64,000 bases of DNA from DAOTXN01 sp034435435 (GTDB taxonomy: Bacteria > Chloroflexota > Anaerolineae > S140-20). The stretch covers positions 1-64,000 of the forward strand of contig DAOTXN010000082.1 of assembly GCA_034435435.1 (NCBI GenBank), given 5' to 3'. Below the pieces are notes generated by a model. It was not told the DNA's origin. It saw only the letters and a program-made list of their open reading frames with translations, and did no database searches. Positions 33,495 through 42,069 of the stretch are shown here, piece after piece; within the stretch, counting starts at the first letter, position 1, and every line of letters starts with the position of its first letter. The translations under genes and the position numbers were made by a program.

Positions 33495-34502
33495 CTATGC
33501 CATCACGACCTGGACGTCGAGCGCATCCAGAATATATTGAATGGGGTTGATCAACGTCGTATTATCGGAACCGGCAAACAGCAATCCCACGACACGCCGC
33601 TCCATATCGAGCACTGCCGAGCCAGAGTCGCCCGGCTGGCTCATGCTGCCCGCCATGAGCTGGTTCACAAAGAGCGCCGTCGGTCCCCCGTAATCCACCT
33701 GGGCCGTGACATCGATCTGGATGATCTGGCCGGTGGTGTAACCTGTGGTGCGGCCAGATTTTTGCACGGCGGTTCCCAGCGTCGCTTCGGCCACGCCGAC
33801 CGGCGCACCGATCTCCAGGATTTCTGCGCTGACCGACATATCAGACAAGGGCTGGGCCAGCGCTGCGTCGACCAGGTTTTCGCCGGGTTGCCCCGGCTGC
33901 GCGGCAAAAGTCTGGCGGAAGGTATTGCGCAAGCGGGCCAGCAATGCGCCACACCCCGCCGGCGCGTCGCCAAAATCTAGGGTGACATAATCGAACAACT
34001 CGGCGATCTGGTCGGCATCCACCCCACCATCGGCGCGCCCAGGTTGCAATACGGCATCCCCTACCTGCCCCGCGTTCGAGTTGGCCAGCACGTGATTGTT
34101 GCTCAAAATGAGGCGCGCTCCGCCGCGCTGCACCAGGCAGCCAAAAGTGCCGGCGGTGATGCCCGTATGGCCGATACTCACTCCGGGTGGGGCAGGTCGC
34201 CAGCGCTCGCGCGGCCCCAGGTCGGTAGACTCGCCGCTCGGAGCAGGCCAAAAGGCCCGGATCACCCCGGTTTCGAGCACATCTGTCGCCACGCCATCCA
34301 GGGTGGACGGCACCAAATCCCGCTCGGAGAGCTGGGCTATGGGCAGCTTACGGCTCACCGAGACCACGACGCTCGGTTCAGCGGTGATCTGACCGCCGCT
34401 GATTTTGTATCCCACGCCACACGCGACCACGTTTTGTCTGGCCAGCAACGCAGCGACGTGCGCAGCCCTGGCCAATTGGGCTTGAACGATCTGGTCTATC
34501 AT
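33495..34502 (-). CDS. trypsin-fold serine protease with N-terminal NVVGVGVG-type domain
   Basis: This 335-residue protein has no signal peptide. Residues 1 to about 80 form a small domain (ARQNVVACGVGYK, SVVVSVSRKLP, LDGVATDVLETG). The rest has a chymotrypsin-like layout: LILSNNHVLA with the catalytic His, an Asp-rich middle and QPGDSGSAVLD with the nucleophile Ser. It is probably a cytoplasmic or non-classically exported protease; similar proteins are usually called trypsin-like or Nal1-like. ATG 34502 has GGAGGAAAG upstream. The gene just upstream encodes only the N-terminal domain and is frameshifted, pointing to a partial duplication. Confidence 0.78.
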   Translation of the reverse strand: MIDQIVQAQLARAAHVAALLARQNVVACGVGYKISGGQITAEPSVVVSVSRKLPIAQLSERDLVPSTLDGVATDVLETGVIRAFWPAPSGESTDLGPRERWRPAPPGVSIGHTGITAGTFGCLVQRGGARLILSNNHVLANSNAGQVGDAVLQPGRADGGVDADQIAELFDYVTLDFGDAPAGCGALLARLRNTFRQTFAAQPGQPGENLVDAALAQPLSDMSVSAEILEIGAPVGVAEATLGTAVQKSGRTTGYTTGQIIQIDVTAQVDYGGPTALFVNQLMAGSMSQPGDSGSAVLDMERRVVGLLFAGSDNTTLINPIQYILDALDVQVVMA

Positions 34503-34521
34503 TTCTTTCCTCCGGCTCAAT

Positions 34522-34768
34522 TCAGAAAGCGCGTATCGGTCCCGTCTCTTGCACGTCCACCGGCACGCCGTCCAACTCGGCGGGAATGCGGTCGGCCGGC
34601 GACAGCTGTTCGCGCGGCACCTTTTTCCGCACCGACACGATGATGCACACCTGGCCGAGCGGCGCGCCGGCGCAGACCCACACCCACACCGACCACATTG
34701 GCTTTGGCGAGTAATTGCTTTTCGTGGGCCGCCTTGACGGCCCGCGCTCGCACAATATCTGCTTCCAT
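34522..34768 (-). pseudogene. frameshifted stand-alone copy of the protease N-terminal domain
   Basis: From ATG 34768 the frame gives MEADIVRARAVKAA, then LLAKANVVGVGVG, matching the start of the downstream protease. Around 34660-34680 the similarity jumps to another frame, which continues as CIIVSVRKKVP, IPAELDGVPVDV and ETGPIRAF and then stops at 34522. A single-base loss or two-base gain near the G/C-rich stretch would restore one ~82-residue domain. So this is either a recent pseudogene or an assembly error in a real small gene. It ends where the protease N-terminal domain ends. Confidence 0.7.
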
Positions 34769-34779
34769 GATTTTTTCAC

Positions 34780-35748
34780 CTATGCCGACGCGGTATCGTT
34801 CGCTTTGAAAGTATCGTACAGCTCATCCAGCCCCAATTTTATCTGGCGTTGGACGCGCTCGCGTTGCCCATCTGCCACCGGGTAAAAGGACACCAGTTCG
34901 GCCGCCACGCCGTTCAGGTCGGTTTTGGAGCGTCCAGCATGGTAAATCCGCCGGGTTTTGTCACAGGCAAACAGCAAATATTCTACTAACGGGTCGACCG
35001 CTGACGTGCCGCACAGAGGGCCTCGGCCGGGCACAATGATGGCGTTCTGAAATTGCGGCTCTCGGCGCAAGCGTTCCAGGGCGGCCAACCAGTCGTGCAG
35101 ATCTGTCACCGTCAGCATGGGATGGGTGCCCACCACGAGTGTATCGCCTGCAAAAAGCACCTGCTGTTCCTCAATCCACACCCACAGCAATCCTTTGGAT
35201 GGCGCCAGTAATATGATGTTCTGGTCGTTCACGTGCAATTGAACACGCTCGTCGCACGTGATGTGAGGCGCAACGACGCGCAACTTTTTGATGTCGGGGT
35301 CCCGTTCACCCAACATATCGATCATCGCCTGCTTGAAACTGTCGGTGCGGTGTTCTCCGATCTGTTCCCAGGCCGACTTGTGCGCCAACACCGCAGCGCA
35401 TGGCCTTGTGTTGCCAGATTTTTTTCCTCCCGCGTTCCCCTTGCGCACGACCGATGTCTCCGGCCGCTGAAAAGGACTATGCATCGTACGCGGCGGTTCT
35501 AAAAGGGGCAAAGGAGCAAGATCGATCAAGTATTGCGTCCCCAAGATACGCTCACGATGCCCGCTGGTATACACAACAAAGCGTACAGGTTCGCCGCCGA
35601 GCGAGCGAATCCTGGCCCGCCAGCGTTGCGCTTCACCGGGCAAGAGCGGCGTGTCCACACAAATCGAGCCAGGTGAGGCAACTATACACCCCACATTGAT
35701 CCCCGGATAGACTGTTTCGACAAAGATGTTGGCGCCTATTGTTTCCAT
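34780..35748 (-). CDS. MBL-fold protein lacking the usual metal motif
   Basis: This 322-residue protein has the outline of a metallo-beta-lactamase fold: an opening strand with NVGCIVASPGSICVDTP, LLWVWIEEQQVLFAGDTLV, and PGRGPLCG near residue 245. The signature HxHxDH is replaced by TSGHRERILG, so the standard dinuclear metal site is probably lost or altered. The late Asp in FAGD and a Gly-rich loop remain. It may be a non-hydrolytic or unusual member. The gene starts 2 bases after alaX and is probably translated with it. Confidence 0.7.
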   Translation of the reverse strand: METIGANIFVETVYPGINVGCIVASPGSICVDTPLLPGEAQRWRARIRSLGGEPVRFVVYTSGHRERILGTQYLIDLAPLPLLEPPRTMHSPFQRPETSVVRKGNAGGKKSGNTRPCAAVLAHKSAWEQIGEHRTDSFKQAMIDMLGERDPDIKKLRVVAPHITCDERVQLHVNDQNIILLAPSKGLLWVWIEEQQVLFAGDTLVVGTHPMLTVTDLHDWLAALERLRREPQFQNAIIVPGRGPLCGTSAVDPLVEYLLFACDKTRRIYHAGRSKTDLNGVAAELVSFYPVADGQRERVQRQIKLGLDELYDTFKANDTASA

Positions 35749-35750
35749 CG

Positions 35751-36992
35751 TTATTGGGCCTTTTCAAGTTGAGCAACAAGACGGCGGGCAGCTTGCTCTA
35801 GCACAGTATCCAATTGCTGTCGATCGGTTAACAGCCCTCCCCCTTGCGCCAGATCTGGCTGTCCGCCGCCGCGCCCTCCCAGGCTTTGAGCGACTTGACG
35901 CAGGACAGGCACTAAATCCAATGCAATGCCTGGAGAACGCGCAAAACATAATTGCGCTTTCAGCCCCTCAGGCGTGACGCTGGCCTCACCCAAAATGGCT
36001 ACAAGGTCTGGCGTGGCGACCAATCGGCGGGCCAATTCGCGCATGTTGACGAGCGCTTCGTCGGACAAACTGTGTACAACCCAGCGCACTTGAGCCACCG
36101 TTGGGGCTGTGGCTTGCAATTCTGTCGCAGCATAGTGGGTGAGCGAGCGGCCAGCCTCGCGCAATCTGGAGCGCAAGTCTTTGGCTTCGGCTCGCAGTCG
36201 CTCCACAGCCTGATCCAATTCCCAGTAACCTACGTTAAACCCCGCCGCCACATGCTGGATCATCTGGTGCTTGGCTTGATAGTCTTGCAGAGCGCGTTGC
36301 CCGCAGCGAAACTCGACCCGGGTCTGGTCGCCGCGCCGTTCCGATTTGACAATTTTGAGTAACCCGACCTGCCCGGTGCGAGCGACGTGGGTACCGCCGC
36401 AGGCCGACCAGTCGAATCCCTCCACTTGCACGATACGCACGTCAGTCGAAACGGTGGGGGGTTTGCGCAAGGGGAATTCGCCCAGCCGATCTTGGGGAAC
36501 AACACGCGCTGTGACCGGGCGATCCTCCCACAGAATCCGATTGGTCAGCGTTTCGACCTGAGCTAACACCGGGTCTGAGAGGGGTTGGGGGCCGGCCAGA
36601 TCGATCGTAACACTCTCTGTTCCCAAATGAAACCCGACGGTTTCGGCTTGGGCCACCTGAATACAAGCCTGCGAGAGGATATGTTGCCCTGTGTGGTGCT
36701 GCATGTGGTCAAAGCGCCGCCCCCAATCGATCTCTCCCCACACCTCTGTCACGGCCTGATCCAGATGGGTGCCCAATACGTGCAACACCGCGCTGTCTGT
36801 TTCACGCACGACCACATCAACGACTGGGATGCCTCCCAGCGTCCCTGTGTCGAAAGGCTGGCCGCCCGAAGTGGGGTAAAAAGCTGTGCGATCCAGCACG
36901 ACGGCCGGTCGCCCTTGGTAGGCAAACCGTTGGCGCACCATCGCCGTGAATCGGGTGAGATAAGCGTCGTCGTAGTAGAGTCGTTCGGTCAT
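35751..36992 (-). CDS. alaX: alanyl-tRNA editing protein, AlaX-L type with DHHA1 tail
   Basis: This 413-residue enzyme deacylates mischarged Ser-tRNA(Ala) or Gly-tRNA(Ala) in trans. The editing domain shows AFYPTSGGQPFDTG and the zinc ligands His100/His104 (HHTGQH) and Cys198/His202 (CGGTH). A coiled segment (EAKDLRSRLREA) and a C-terminal DHHA1 domain ending GGRGGGQPDLAQGGG follow, as in long-form AlaX. There is no aminoacylation core. It lies 9 bases downstream of a histidine kinase gene and 2 bases upstream of the MBL-fold gene. This is an unusual setting for a tRNA-editing enzyme. Confidence 0.92.
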   Translation of the reverse strand: MTERLYYDDAYLTRFTAMVRQRFAYQGRPAVVLDRTAFYPTSGGQPFDTGTLGGIPVVDVVVRETDSAVLHVLGTHLDQAVTEVWGEIDWGRRFDHMQHHTGQHILSQACIQVAQAETVGFHLGTESVTIDLAGPQPLSDPVLAQVETLTNRILWEDRPVTARVVPQDRLGEFPLRKPPTVSTDVRIVQVEGFDWSACGGTHVARTGQVGLLKIVKSERRGDQTRVEFRCGQRALQDYQAKHQMIQHVAAGFNVGYWELDQAVERLRAEAKDLRSRLREAGRSLTHYAATELQATAPTVAQVRWVVHSLSDEALVNMRELARRLVATPDLVAILGEASVTPEGLKAQLCFARSPGIALDLVPVLRQVAQSLGGRGGGQPDLAQGGGLLTDRQQLDTVLEQAARRLVAQLEKAQ

Positions 36993-37001
36993 CGTCTGTG
37001 T

Positions 37002-39308
37002 TCACATCCCGTGGAGGTCCAGGTCGAGGGGTAATGTGAACACGAACGTTGAACCCTGCCCGCTCGTGCTTTCGACCCATATCCGCCCACCGTGCGCCTC
37101 AATAGCCAGTCGGCAAAAGGCCAAACCCAGCCCGACCCCTCTGACGTGGTTTTGCATTTGGACCCGGGCAAATTTGTCAAAAATATGCTGCTGGTGCTCC
37201 GGCGGGATCCCCGGCCCGTCATCTTGCACCCGCACAAAAAAGGTATTGTGCTCCACGGTCAGAGAGAGAGTCACCGTACTATCAACGGGTGAGAATTTGA
37301 ACGCATTGTCCAACAGGTTGATCAGCACCCGCTCGATCATCTCCTCGTCGGCCATCACGGACGGCAACGGCTCTAACCACCGCAAGTCCAGACGGATGCG
37401 CTTGCGTTTTTGGTACAACGCCAACTGCTCGGCCGCCGAGCGGGCCAGAGCAGGCAGTGAGACCGGCCGCCGTCGCAGCAGCTCTTGCCCGGCTTCGAGC
37501 CGACTGATGTCGAGCAGCGATTCAACCATCGTCAAGACGCGCTTGACAGCGCGGGATGCAATGTCGATCAGCGAATCAGTCTGGGCCGATACGCCTTCTC
37601 GCAGCGCATTCGACAACAACTCCAGACTGTTGGCAACTGTTCCTATCGGACTGCGCAAGTCGTGTACGATCATGTGGGTAAGGTTTTCGCGCAATTGCTC
37701 TAGCTCGCGCTGTACGGAAACCAAGTTGGCGTTATCGACCACACTGGCGGCCAGCATAGCCAGGGCGCTCAATAAGCGCTCGTCCTCACGGTCGAATCCA
37801 CCCGGCTTGTTCAAGCCCTCTACTACGCCCACCACGCGCCCCCGACTGATCATCGGCGCAGCCAAGATCGACTGGGTGACAAAACTCTCTTGCTTTTGGT
37901 CGACCTGGCGAAAAAAACGCGCATCTTGCCAAACGTTTGACACGTTGACGGACCGGCCCGACTGGGCCGCCGCCCCGACGATGCCCTGGCCCCAGGGTAC
38001 GCGCTCGCCTACCACGGTCTGGGCGCCGCCGCCCGAGGCGGAACGGAACACCAGCTCATTCGTTTCGCGGTCTACCAGGGCGATGGAACATGCCTCGATG
38101 CCCAGCAGGTCCTTGACGCGCGCGGTCAAGGCGGCAAAGATTTCGTCCAGGTTGAGCGTCACGGTGATGTCCTGGATGGTCTCATTCAAAAAAGTCAGTT
38201 CTTTGAGCTGGCGAGCTGTCTGCTCGTGCAACTGGGCGCCGGCGATGACGGCAGCAGCCTGGTTGGCCAACAGCGTCAACAGACGCCGATCGTCGTGGTC
38301 AAAATGGCGGCCTGGGGTGCGGTCGGTAGCGGTCAAGACCCCTAGCGGTTGCCCTTGCCAGATCAGAGGCGCAGCAACGGCAACCGGCGCGGCCAATCCT
38401 GAGGAGAGGCCGGTTTCAGCCATGTGTTCGTCCAATACCAGAGGGTTCCGTGTCTCATAGACCTTTCCTACCAGGCCCTCGCCCGGCGCGACACGCATTC
38501 CGCGCAAGTCGATCTCTGGGTCGTAAGCGGCGACTAACTCGAGGTGGGCGTCTTGCTCGCGCCACAAAAAAACCCCTCCACCTTGGCAGCGCAGCAGGTC
38601 CATGAGTTGGGCAATGAGCGTGTCTAAAAGACGGTCGAGCGGTTGGTCGGCCGAGATGTTGAGAGTGGCTTCGTACAGCGCCGCCATCTGTTCTGCGCGC
38701 CGCCGCGCCGTCTCGTAGAGCCGCGCACTTTCGATAGAGAGCGCCATGCGGACCGCGATGGCTTGAAGTAAGGTCAAGTGATGCGCCTGTAAACCCTCGG
38801 CGGCGCGGTGAATCAAGAACAGGACACCCGCCACCCGCCCATGGGCTAACAACGGCAGACACAGGGCCGATCCTGCCGCTGGGGTCGAAAGAGATAATTG
38901 GCCCGTCACTTCGGCGCTCCCGTACCGCATGTGCAGATCAAAGGCGGTCCACCAGTCGGGAGCGCCGACCAAGTTGCACACCCAGTCGCCACGGCGCTCT
39001 CGAATGGCTCGGGCCACTGTACCTTGCTGGACAATAGGTCGGGCGCATACAGAAAGGACCGCCCGGCCCCGATCACCCGAACGAATATACCAATGACTGG
39101 GTTCCCCGGCCTCGTCCAACACCAGCATGCTGCCAATATCGGCGTTGACGCTGTTCATAACCACGGACAAGACGCTCTTGAGCACCGCAGACAGATCAAA
39201 GCTGTTCTTCACCTCGCGGTCTAGATGTGAAAGGAGATCTGCAGGATCGGCGAGTGATGAGCGGCTGTCCGTAGGTTGCGTCTGGCAGATGGCTGGCGTT
39301 TCTTCCAT
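37002..39308 (-). CDS. soluble histidine kinase with GAF sensor domains
   Basis: This protein of about 768 residues lacks membrane segments and carries three GAF-like domains (about 30-215, 225-375 and 390-540). A HisKA dimerisation helix follows, with His549 in MIVHDLRSPIG, then a HATPase domain (NLLDNAFKFSP, DDGPGIP, GVGLGLAF). It should sense cytoplasmic ligands or redox state. The frame is open to 39464; ATG 39308 is chosen because the natural protein sequence begins there, but its GAGG lies very close and the start is uncertain. It heads a tight minus-strand run that ends with a CheY-like regulator. Confidence 0.85.
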   Translation of the reverse strand: MEETPAICQTQPTDSRSSLADPADLLSHLDREVKNSFDLSAVLKSVLSVVMNSVNADIGSMLVLDEAGEPSHWYIRSGDRGRAVLSVCARPIVQQGTVARAIRERRGDWVCNLVGAPDWWTAFDLHMRYGSAEVTGQLSLSTPAAGSALCLPLLAHGRVAGVLFLIHRAAEGLQAHHLTLLQAIAVRMALSIESARLYETARRRAEQMAALYEATLNISADQPLDRLLDTLIAQLMDLLRCQGGGVFLWREQDAHLELVAAYDPEIDLRGMRVAPGEGLVGKVYETRNPLVLDEHMAETGLSSGLAAPVAVAAPLIWQGQPLGVLTATDRTPGRHFDHDDRRLLTLLANQAAAVIAGAQLHEQTARQLKELTFLNETIQDITVTLNLDEIFAALTARVKDLLGIEACSIALVDRETNELVFRSASGGGAQTVVGERVPWGQGIVGAAAQSGRSVNVSNVWQDARFFRQVDQKQESFVTQSILAAPMISRGRVVGVVEGLNKPGGFDREDERLLSALAMLAASVVDNANLVSVQRELEQLRENLTHMIVHDLRSPIGTVANSLELLSNALREGVSAQTDSLIDIASRAVKRVLTMVESLLDISRLEAGQELLRRRPVSLPALARSAAEQLALYQKRKRIRLDLRWLEPLPSVMADEEMIERVLINLLDNAFKFSPVDSTVTLSLTVEHNTFFVRVQDDGPGIPPEHQQHIFDKFARVQMQNHVRGVGLGLAFCRLAIEAHGGRIWVESTSGQGSTFVFTLPLDLDLHGM

Positions 39309-39457
39309 CCTCGTCTTCACTCCGGCCACGGGGGACCATCCGGCGTGACTCTTGTGTCCGGCGAGATGGCTCGAACAGCAATTCGTTTTCCCCACGGTCC
39401 TGGTCATTATATCACATCCCGCTATGAGAAACAACACGACATAAAACGGACTGAGAG

Positions 39458-39486
39458 TTGACATCTGCCTTTATCCGTCATATACT
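39458..39486 (+). promoter_or_regulatory. near-consensus promoter of the FHA gene
   Basis: TTGACA (39458-39463) and TATACT (39481-39486) have a 17-base spacer and lie about 70 bases before the start at 39555. Confidence 0.65.
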
Positions 39487-39554
39487 GGACGTGTCGTCGC
39501 GGATAGAGGAGATCGCTCACGCCGGAGGGAAAAACACCACAGGGAGGCAAAGGG

Positions 39555-40262
39555 ATGCAAGAGAGGGGCAGCTTTCAGTTGGTCATGGGGCAAGGACCTC
39601 GGCCAGGGCATATCTTTGAGTTCGCGCATACTAGCATCACCATTGGCCGTGATCCAGGCAACCAGGTCGCAGTCAACGACCCCCAGATTTCACGCCAACA
39701 CGCTCGCATCACGCCTCAGGGAGGCTTGTTCATCCTGGAAGACCTTGGGAGCACGAATGGAACGACGGTGAACGGGATGCGCATCACCGGCCCACACACG
39801 CTGGCGCACGGCGACGAGATTGGCCTGGGCGAAAACGTGACATTAGTCTTTTACGGACGCCCTGGCGGTTACGGCGACGCGACCCACGCACGCTTTAGGC
39901 CCGAGACCATCGCTCCGGCCAGTGAAACGCCCTCTACTCGCCAATACGCGCCGCCTCCGGGGCAGGTCTATCAGCCCTCCTCATCTTTCGCGCCGCCGGT
40001 CGCCGGTTATGCCGAGGAAGCCCCAGCCCGTTACGTGGATTATCCGCGGGATGCGTATGCCGAGTACGACGAATCTTATCCAGAAGAGCAAGAGCGCAAC
40101 TGGCTTGTCATGGGCCTGGGTTGCGCTCTGGTCGCCATTATCGTGATGTTGCTGGTGGCGTTCTGGCTGTACTTTTTTGCGCCAGCCAGCGTCGTGGACC
40201 CCATCGCCGATTTTTTGAACGGCTTGGGGATCGATGTGTGCAACATTGTGAGTTGTGGTTAA
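39555..40262 (+). CDS. FHA-domain membrane protein
   Basis: This 235-residue protein begins with a forkhead-associated domain (about residues 10-100). The phosphothreonine-binding signatures ITIGRDP, ISRQHARI and GSTNGTTVNG are intact. A Pro/Tyr/Ala-rich linker (about 115-180) and one C-terminal membrane helix (about 187-212) follow, with a short cysteine-containing tail outside. It should recruit Thr-phosphorylated partners to the inner face of the membrane; no Ser/Thr kinase gene is in the window. It has its own promoter and a strong terminator. Confidence 0.87.
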   Translation: MQERGSFQLVMGQGPRPGHIFEFAHTSITIGRDPGNQVAVNDPQISRQHARITPQGGLFILEDLGSTNGTTVNGMRITGPHTLAHGDEIGLGENVTLVFYGRPGGYGDATHARFRPETIAPASETPSTRQYAPPPGQVYQPSSSFAPPVAGYAEEAPARYVDYPRDAYAEYDESYPEEQERNWLVMGLGCALVAIIVMLLVAFWLYFFAPASVVDPIADFLNGLGIDVCNIVSCG

Positions 40263-40294
40263 AGCGCCACGCACCTGTGAGGTGCGTGGCGCTT
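40262..40294. terminator. bidirectional intrinsic terminator
   Basis: A perfect 14-bp stem (40262-40275 with 40281-40294) and a five-base loop lie between the convergent FHA and DUF3352 genes. It starts at the last base of the FHA stop codon. Confidence 0.75.
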
Positions 40295-40303
40295 GGTTTG
40301 TGG

Positions 40304-42067
40304 TTATTCGCTCTCGATCAAGATAAAGAGCGTGCCAGAGGCCGAATTCTTGTCCTTGTTATAAGGTTCGGCCGCGGCGCTGATGGCTTTGATCGGCTCC
40401 AAGATCGGGCGCGCCTTTTCAAACGATTCGCGCTCCCAGGGACTCATTGCCTCGCCGATGATGTCGAACAGCCCACCCAGATTCAGGAAAAAGATGCCGG
40501 AATTCTTGCCGGGTAGCGGGGCAATGGCTGCCTTGTAGATGGCGTCGTCGGCCAGCTTGGCCCCGCCGCCGCCAAAGGCCGCTTCTAGCAATACCTGGCT
40601 GGTCCCCACGGCAAAGTAACCCTGGCCCACACCCATCCCGGCGATCATCTCGCCGTTTTCCGGGTTGGGAATGGTCTTGATGGCGACGTCGTTGATAGTT
40701 TCCTCGCCCAGTTGCAGACCGCCGCCCATGGCCGCCAGCGTTGAGATGGAATTGATCAGCTTTTCGAACTTTTCTTCGTCTTTGGCCTCCAGCAAAACGC
40801 TGACGCCCACCGGCGCAGAAGGATCGCCGCCCAGACCGGCCGGCTCGTGAGTGACGGCCAGGGCAAACTCGCCCGACAGCATCTCGACCAGCTCGTCCAC
40901 CGAGACGCCCAGGAACGCCGTCAGCATCTGCAGCGACTCGTCCAGGTCAGGCGGTGCATCGGGCATGGCCTTGACTGCATCCAGGACCATCTGAACCCCA
41001 TCACCCAGACCGATGCCGGAAATATAGAGCAGTGTGCCGGACGGCAAACGCCCGGCTGTCTTGTTGGGGCTGGTCTGTGTATTCAGCATGCCTTCAGGTA
41101 TAGCCGCTTTGTCGTAGGTGACAGCAAAGTCTACCCGCACGCCGTTGGGTTCAAAGCCGAGAGAAAAGCCGGCTCCCTCGAACGCTTTGAGCATATCGGG
41201 ATCAAAGAGTTCCTTCGGTATCTCAACCATTGCTGGGCCGGCCATTTCCAGCATGGCCTCCATATAGCTGCCCATGTCCATAAAGCCATACATGACCTGG
41301 TCGGCGGGTAACTTGGCCAGCACGTCCTTGTAAGCCTGACTCTCGGCCAGATTGACGCCTTCGTGGGCGTCGATCACTGCTTGCATGGCTTCCAGGCCGC
41401 CGGCGGCCAGGACCACGTAATCACCCACGGTGGCGTAGGCCAACTCGGATTCCTGGTAGACGACCTGGACGCCTTTGTAGTCGGTCTCTTGAAAGACCGC
41501 GCCATCCTTTTCGGCCTCGGCGCGTAGCTTGGCCAGGAACTTGTCTGAGGCGGCCTGATCTTTGGTGGCGATGGCGGCGTAGAACTGGGGAACTTTTGCC
41601 ATCTCGGGCGCGGACGGCGTCACAGCTTCACCGCTGAGGCCCTGCTCAATCTGGGCAAACGTGTTGTCAACCGCGCCGCCCAGGGCCATAAAAAAGTCTG
41701 GCCCCAGACCAAAGGCGATTTCGTCGCCCAGCCACGGCTGGATGTCGTTCTTCCAGCTCATACCGCCCATATCCATCGAGGCGAGCAGCTCTTCCAATCC
41801 CTTTTGGATCACCGGATTGTCGCCCCAGGCCTTTTGGATGACCTCATAATTCTTGGCCTGGTCCAGGCGAGGATTGAACGAGGCATACATCATTGTGTCG
41901 GCCGGCATAATCTTGGCCGATTCGGCCGCCGCCGCGCCCTCGCCCGAGCCGCCCTTGCCCAGAACAAAGAACAAGACGGCGCCCACGACCACGAGGGCGA
42001 ACAACAAAGCCCCCACAGCCAGAGCAATGGTCAAATTGCGATTGCTCTTTCGGGTTTCTTGAACCAT
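40304..42067 (-). CDS. DUF3352 membrane-anchored protein
   Basis: This 587-residue protein has a short basic N terminus, one membrane helix (about 13-36) and a large external domain. It matches the DUF3352 pattern: an opening like PADTMMYASFNPRLDQ, repeated amphipathic blocks and a second half that begins again with LPSGTLLYISG. The fold suggests two related halves. No enzymatic motif is visible and the role of the family is unknown. It begins 2 bases after the MFS transporter gene stop, so it is part of the same transcript and may assist the exporter or envelope. Confidence 0.82.
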   Translation of the reverse strand: MVQETRKSNRNLTIALAVGALLFALVVVGAVLFFVLGKGGSGEGAAAAESAKIMPADTMMYASFNPRLDQAKNYEVIQKAWGDNPVIQKGLEELLASMDMGGMSWKNDIQPWLGDEIAFGLGPDFFMALGGAVDNTFAQIEQGLSGEAVTPSAPEMAKVPQFYAAIATKDQAASDKFLAKLRAEAEKDGAVFQETDYKGVQVVYQESELAYATVGDYVVLAAGGLEAMQAVIDAHEGVNLAESQAYKDVLAKLPADQVMYGFMDMGSYMEAMLEMAGPAMVEIPKELFDPDMLKAFEGAGFSLGFEPNGVRVDFAVTYDKAAIPEGMLNTQTSPNKTAGRLPSGTLLYISGIGLGDGVQMVLDAVKAMPDAPPDLDESLQMLTAFLGVSVDELVEMLSGEFALAVTHEPAGLGGDPSAPVGVSVLLEAKDEEKFEKLINSISTLAAMGGGLQLGEETINDVAIKTIPNPENGEMIAGMGVGQGYFAVGTSQVLLEAAFGGGGAKLADDAIYKAAIAPLPGKNSGIFFLNLGGLFDIIGEAMSPWERESFEKARPILEPIKAISAAAEPYNKDKNSASGTLFILIESE

Positions 42068-42069
42068 TT

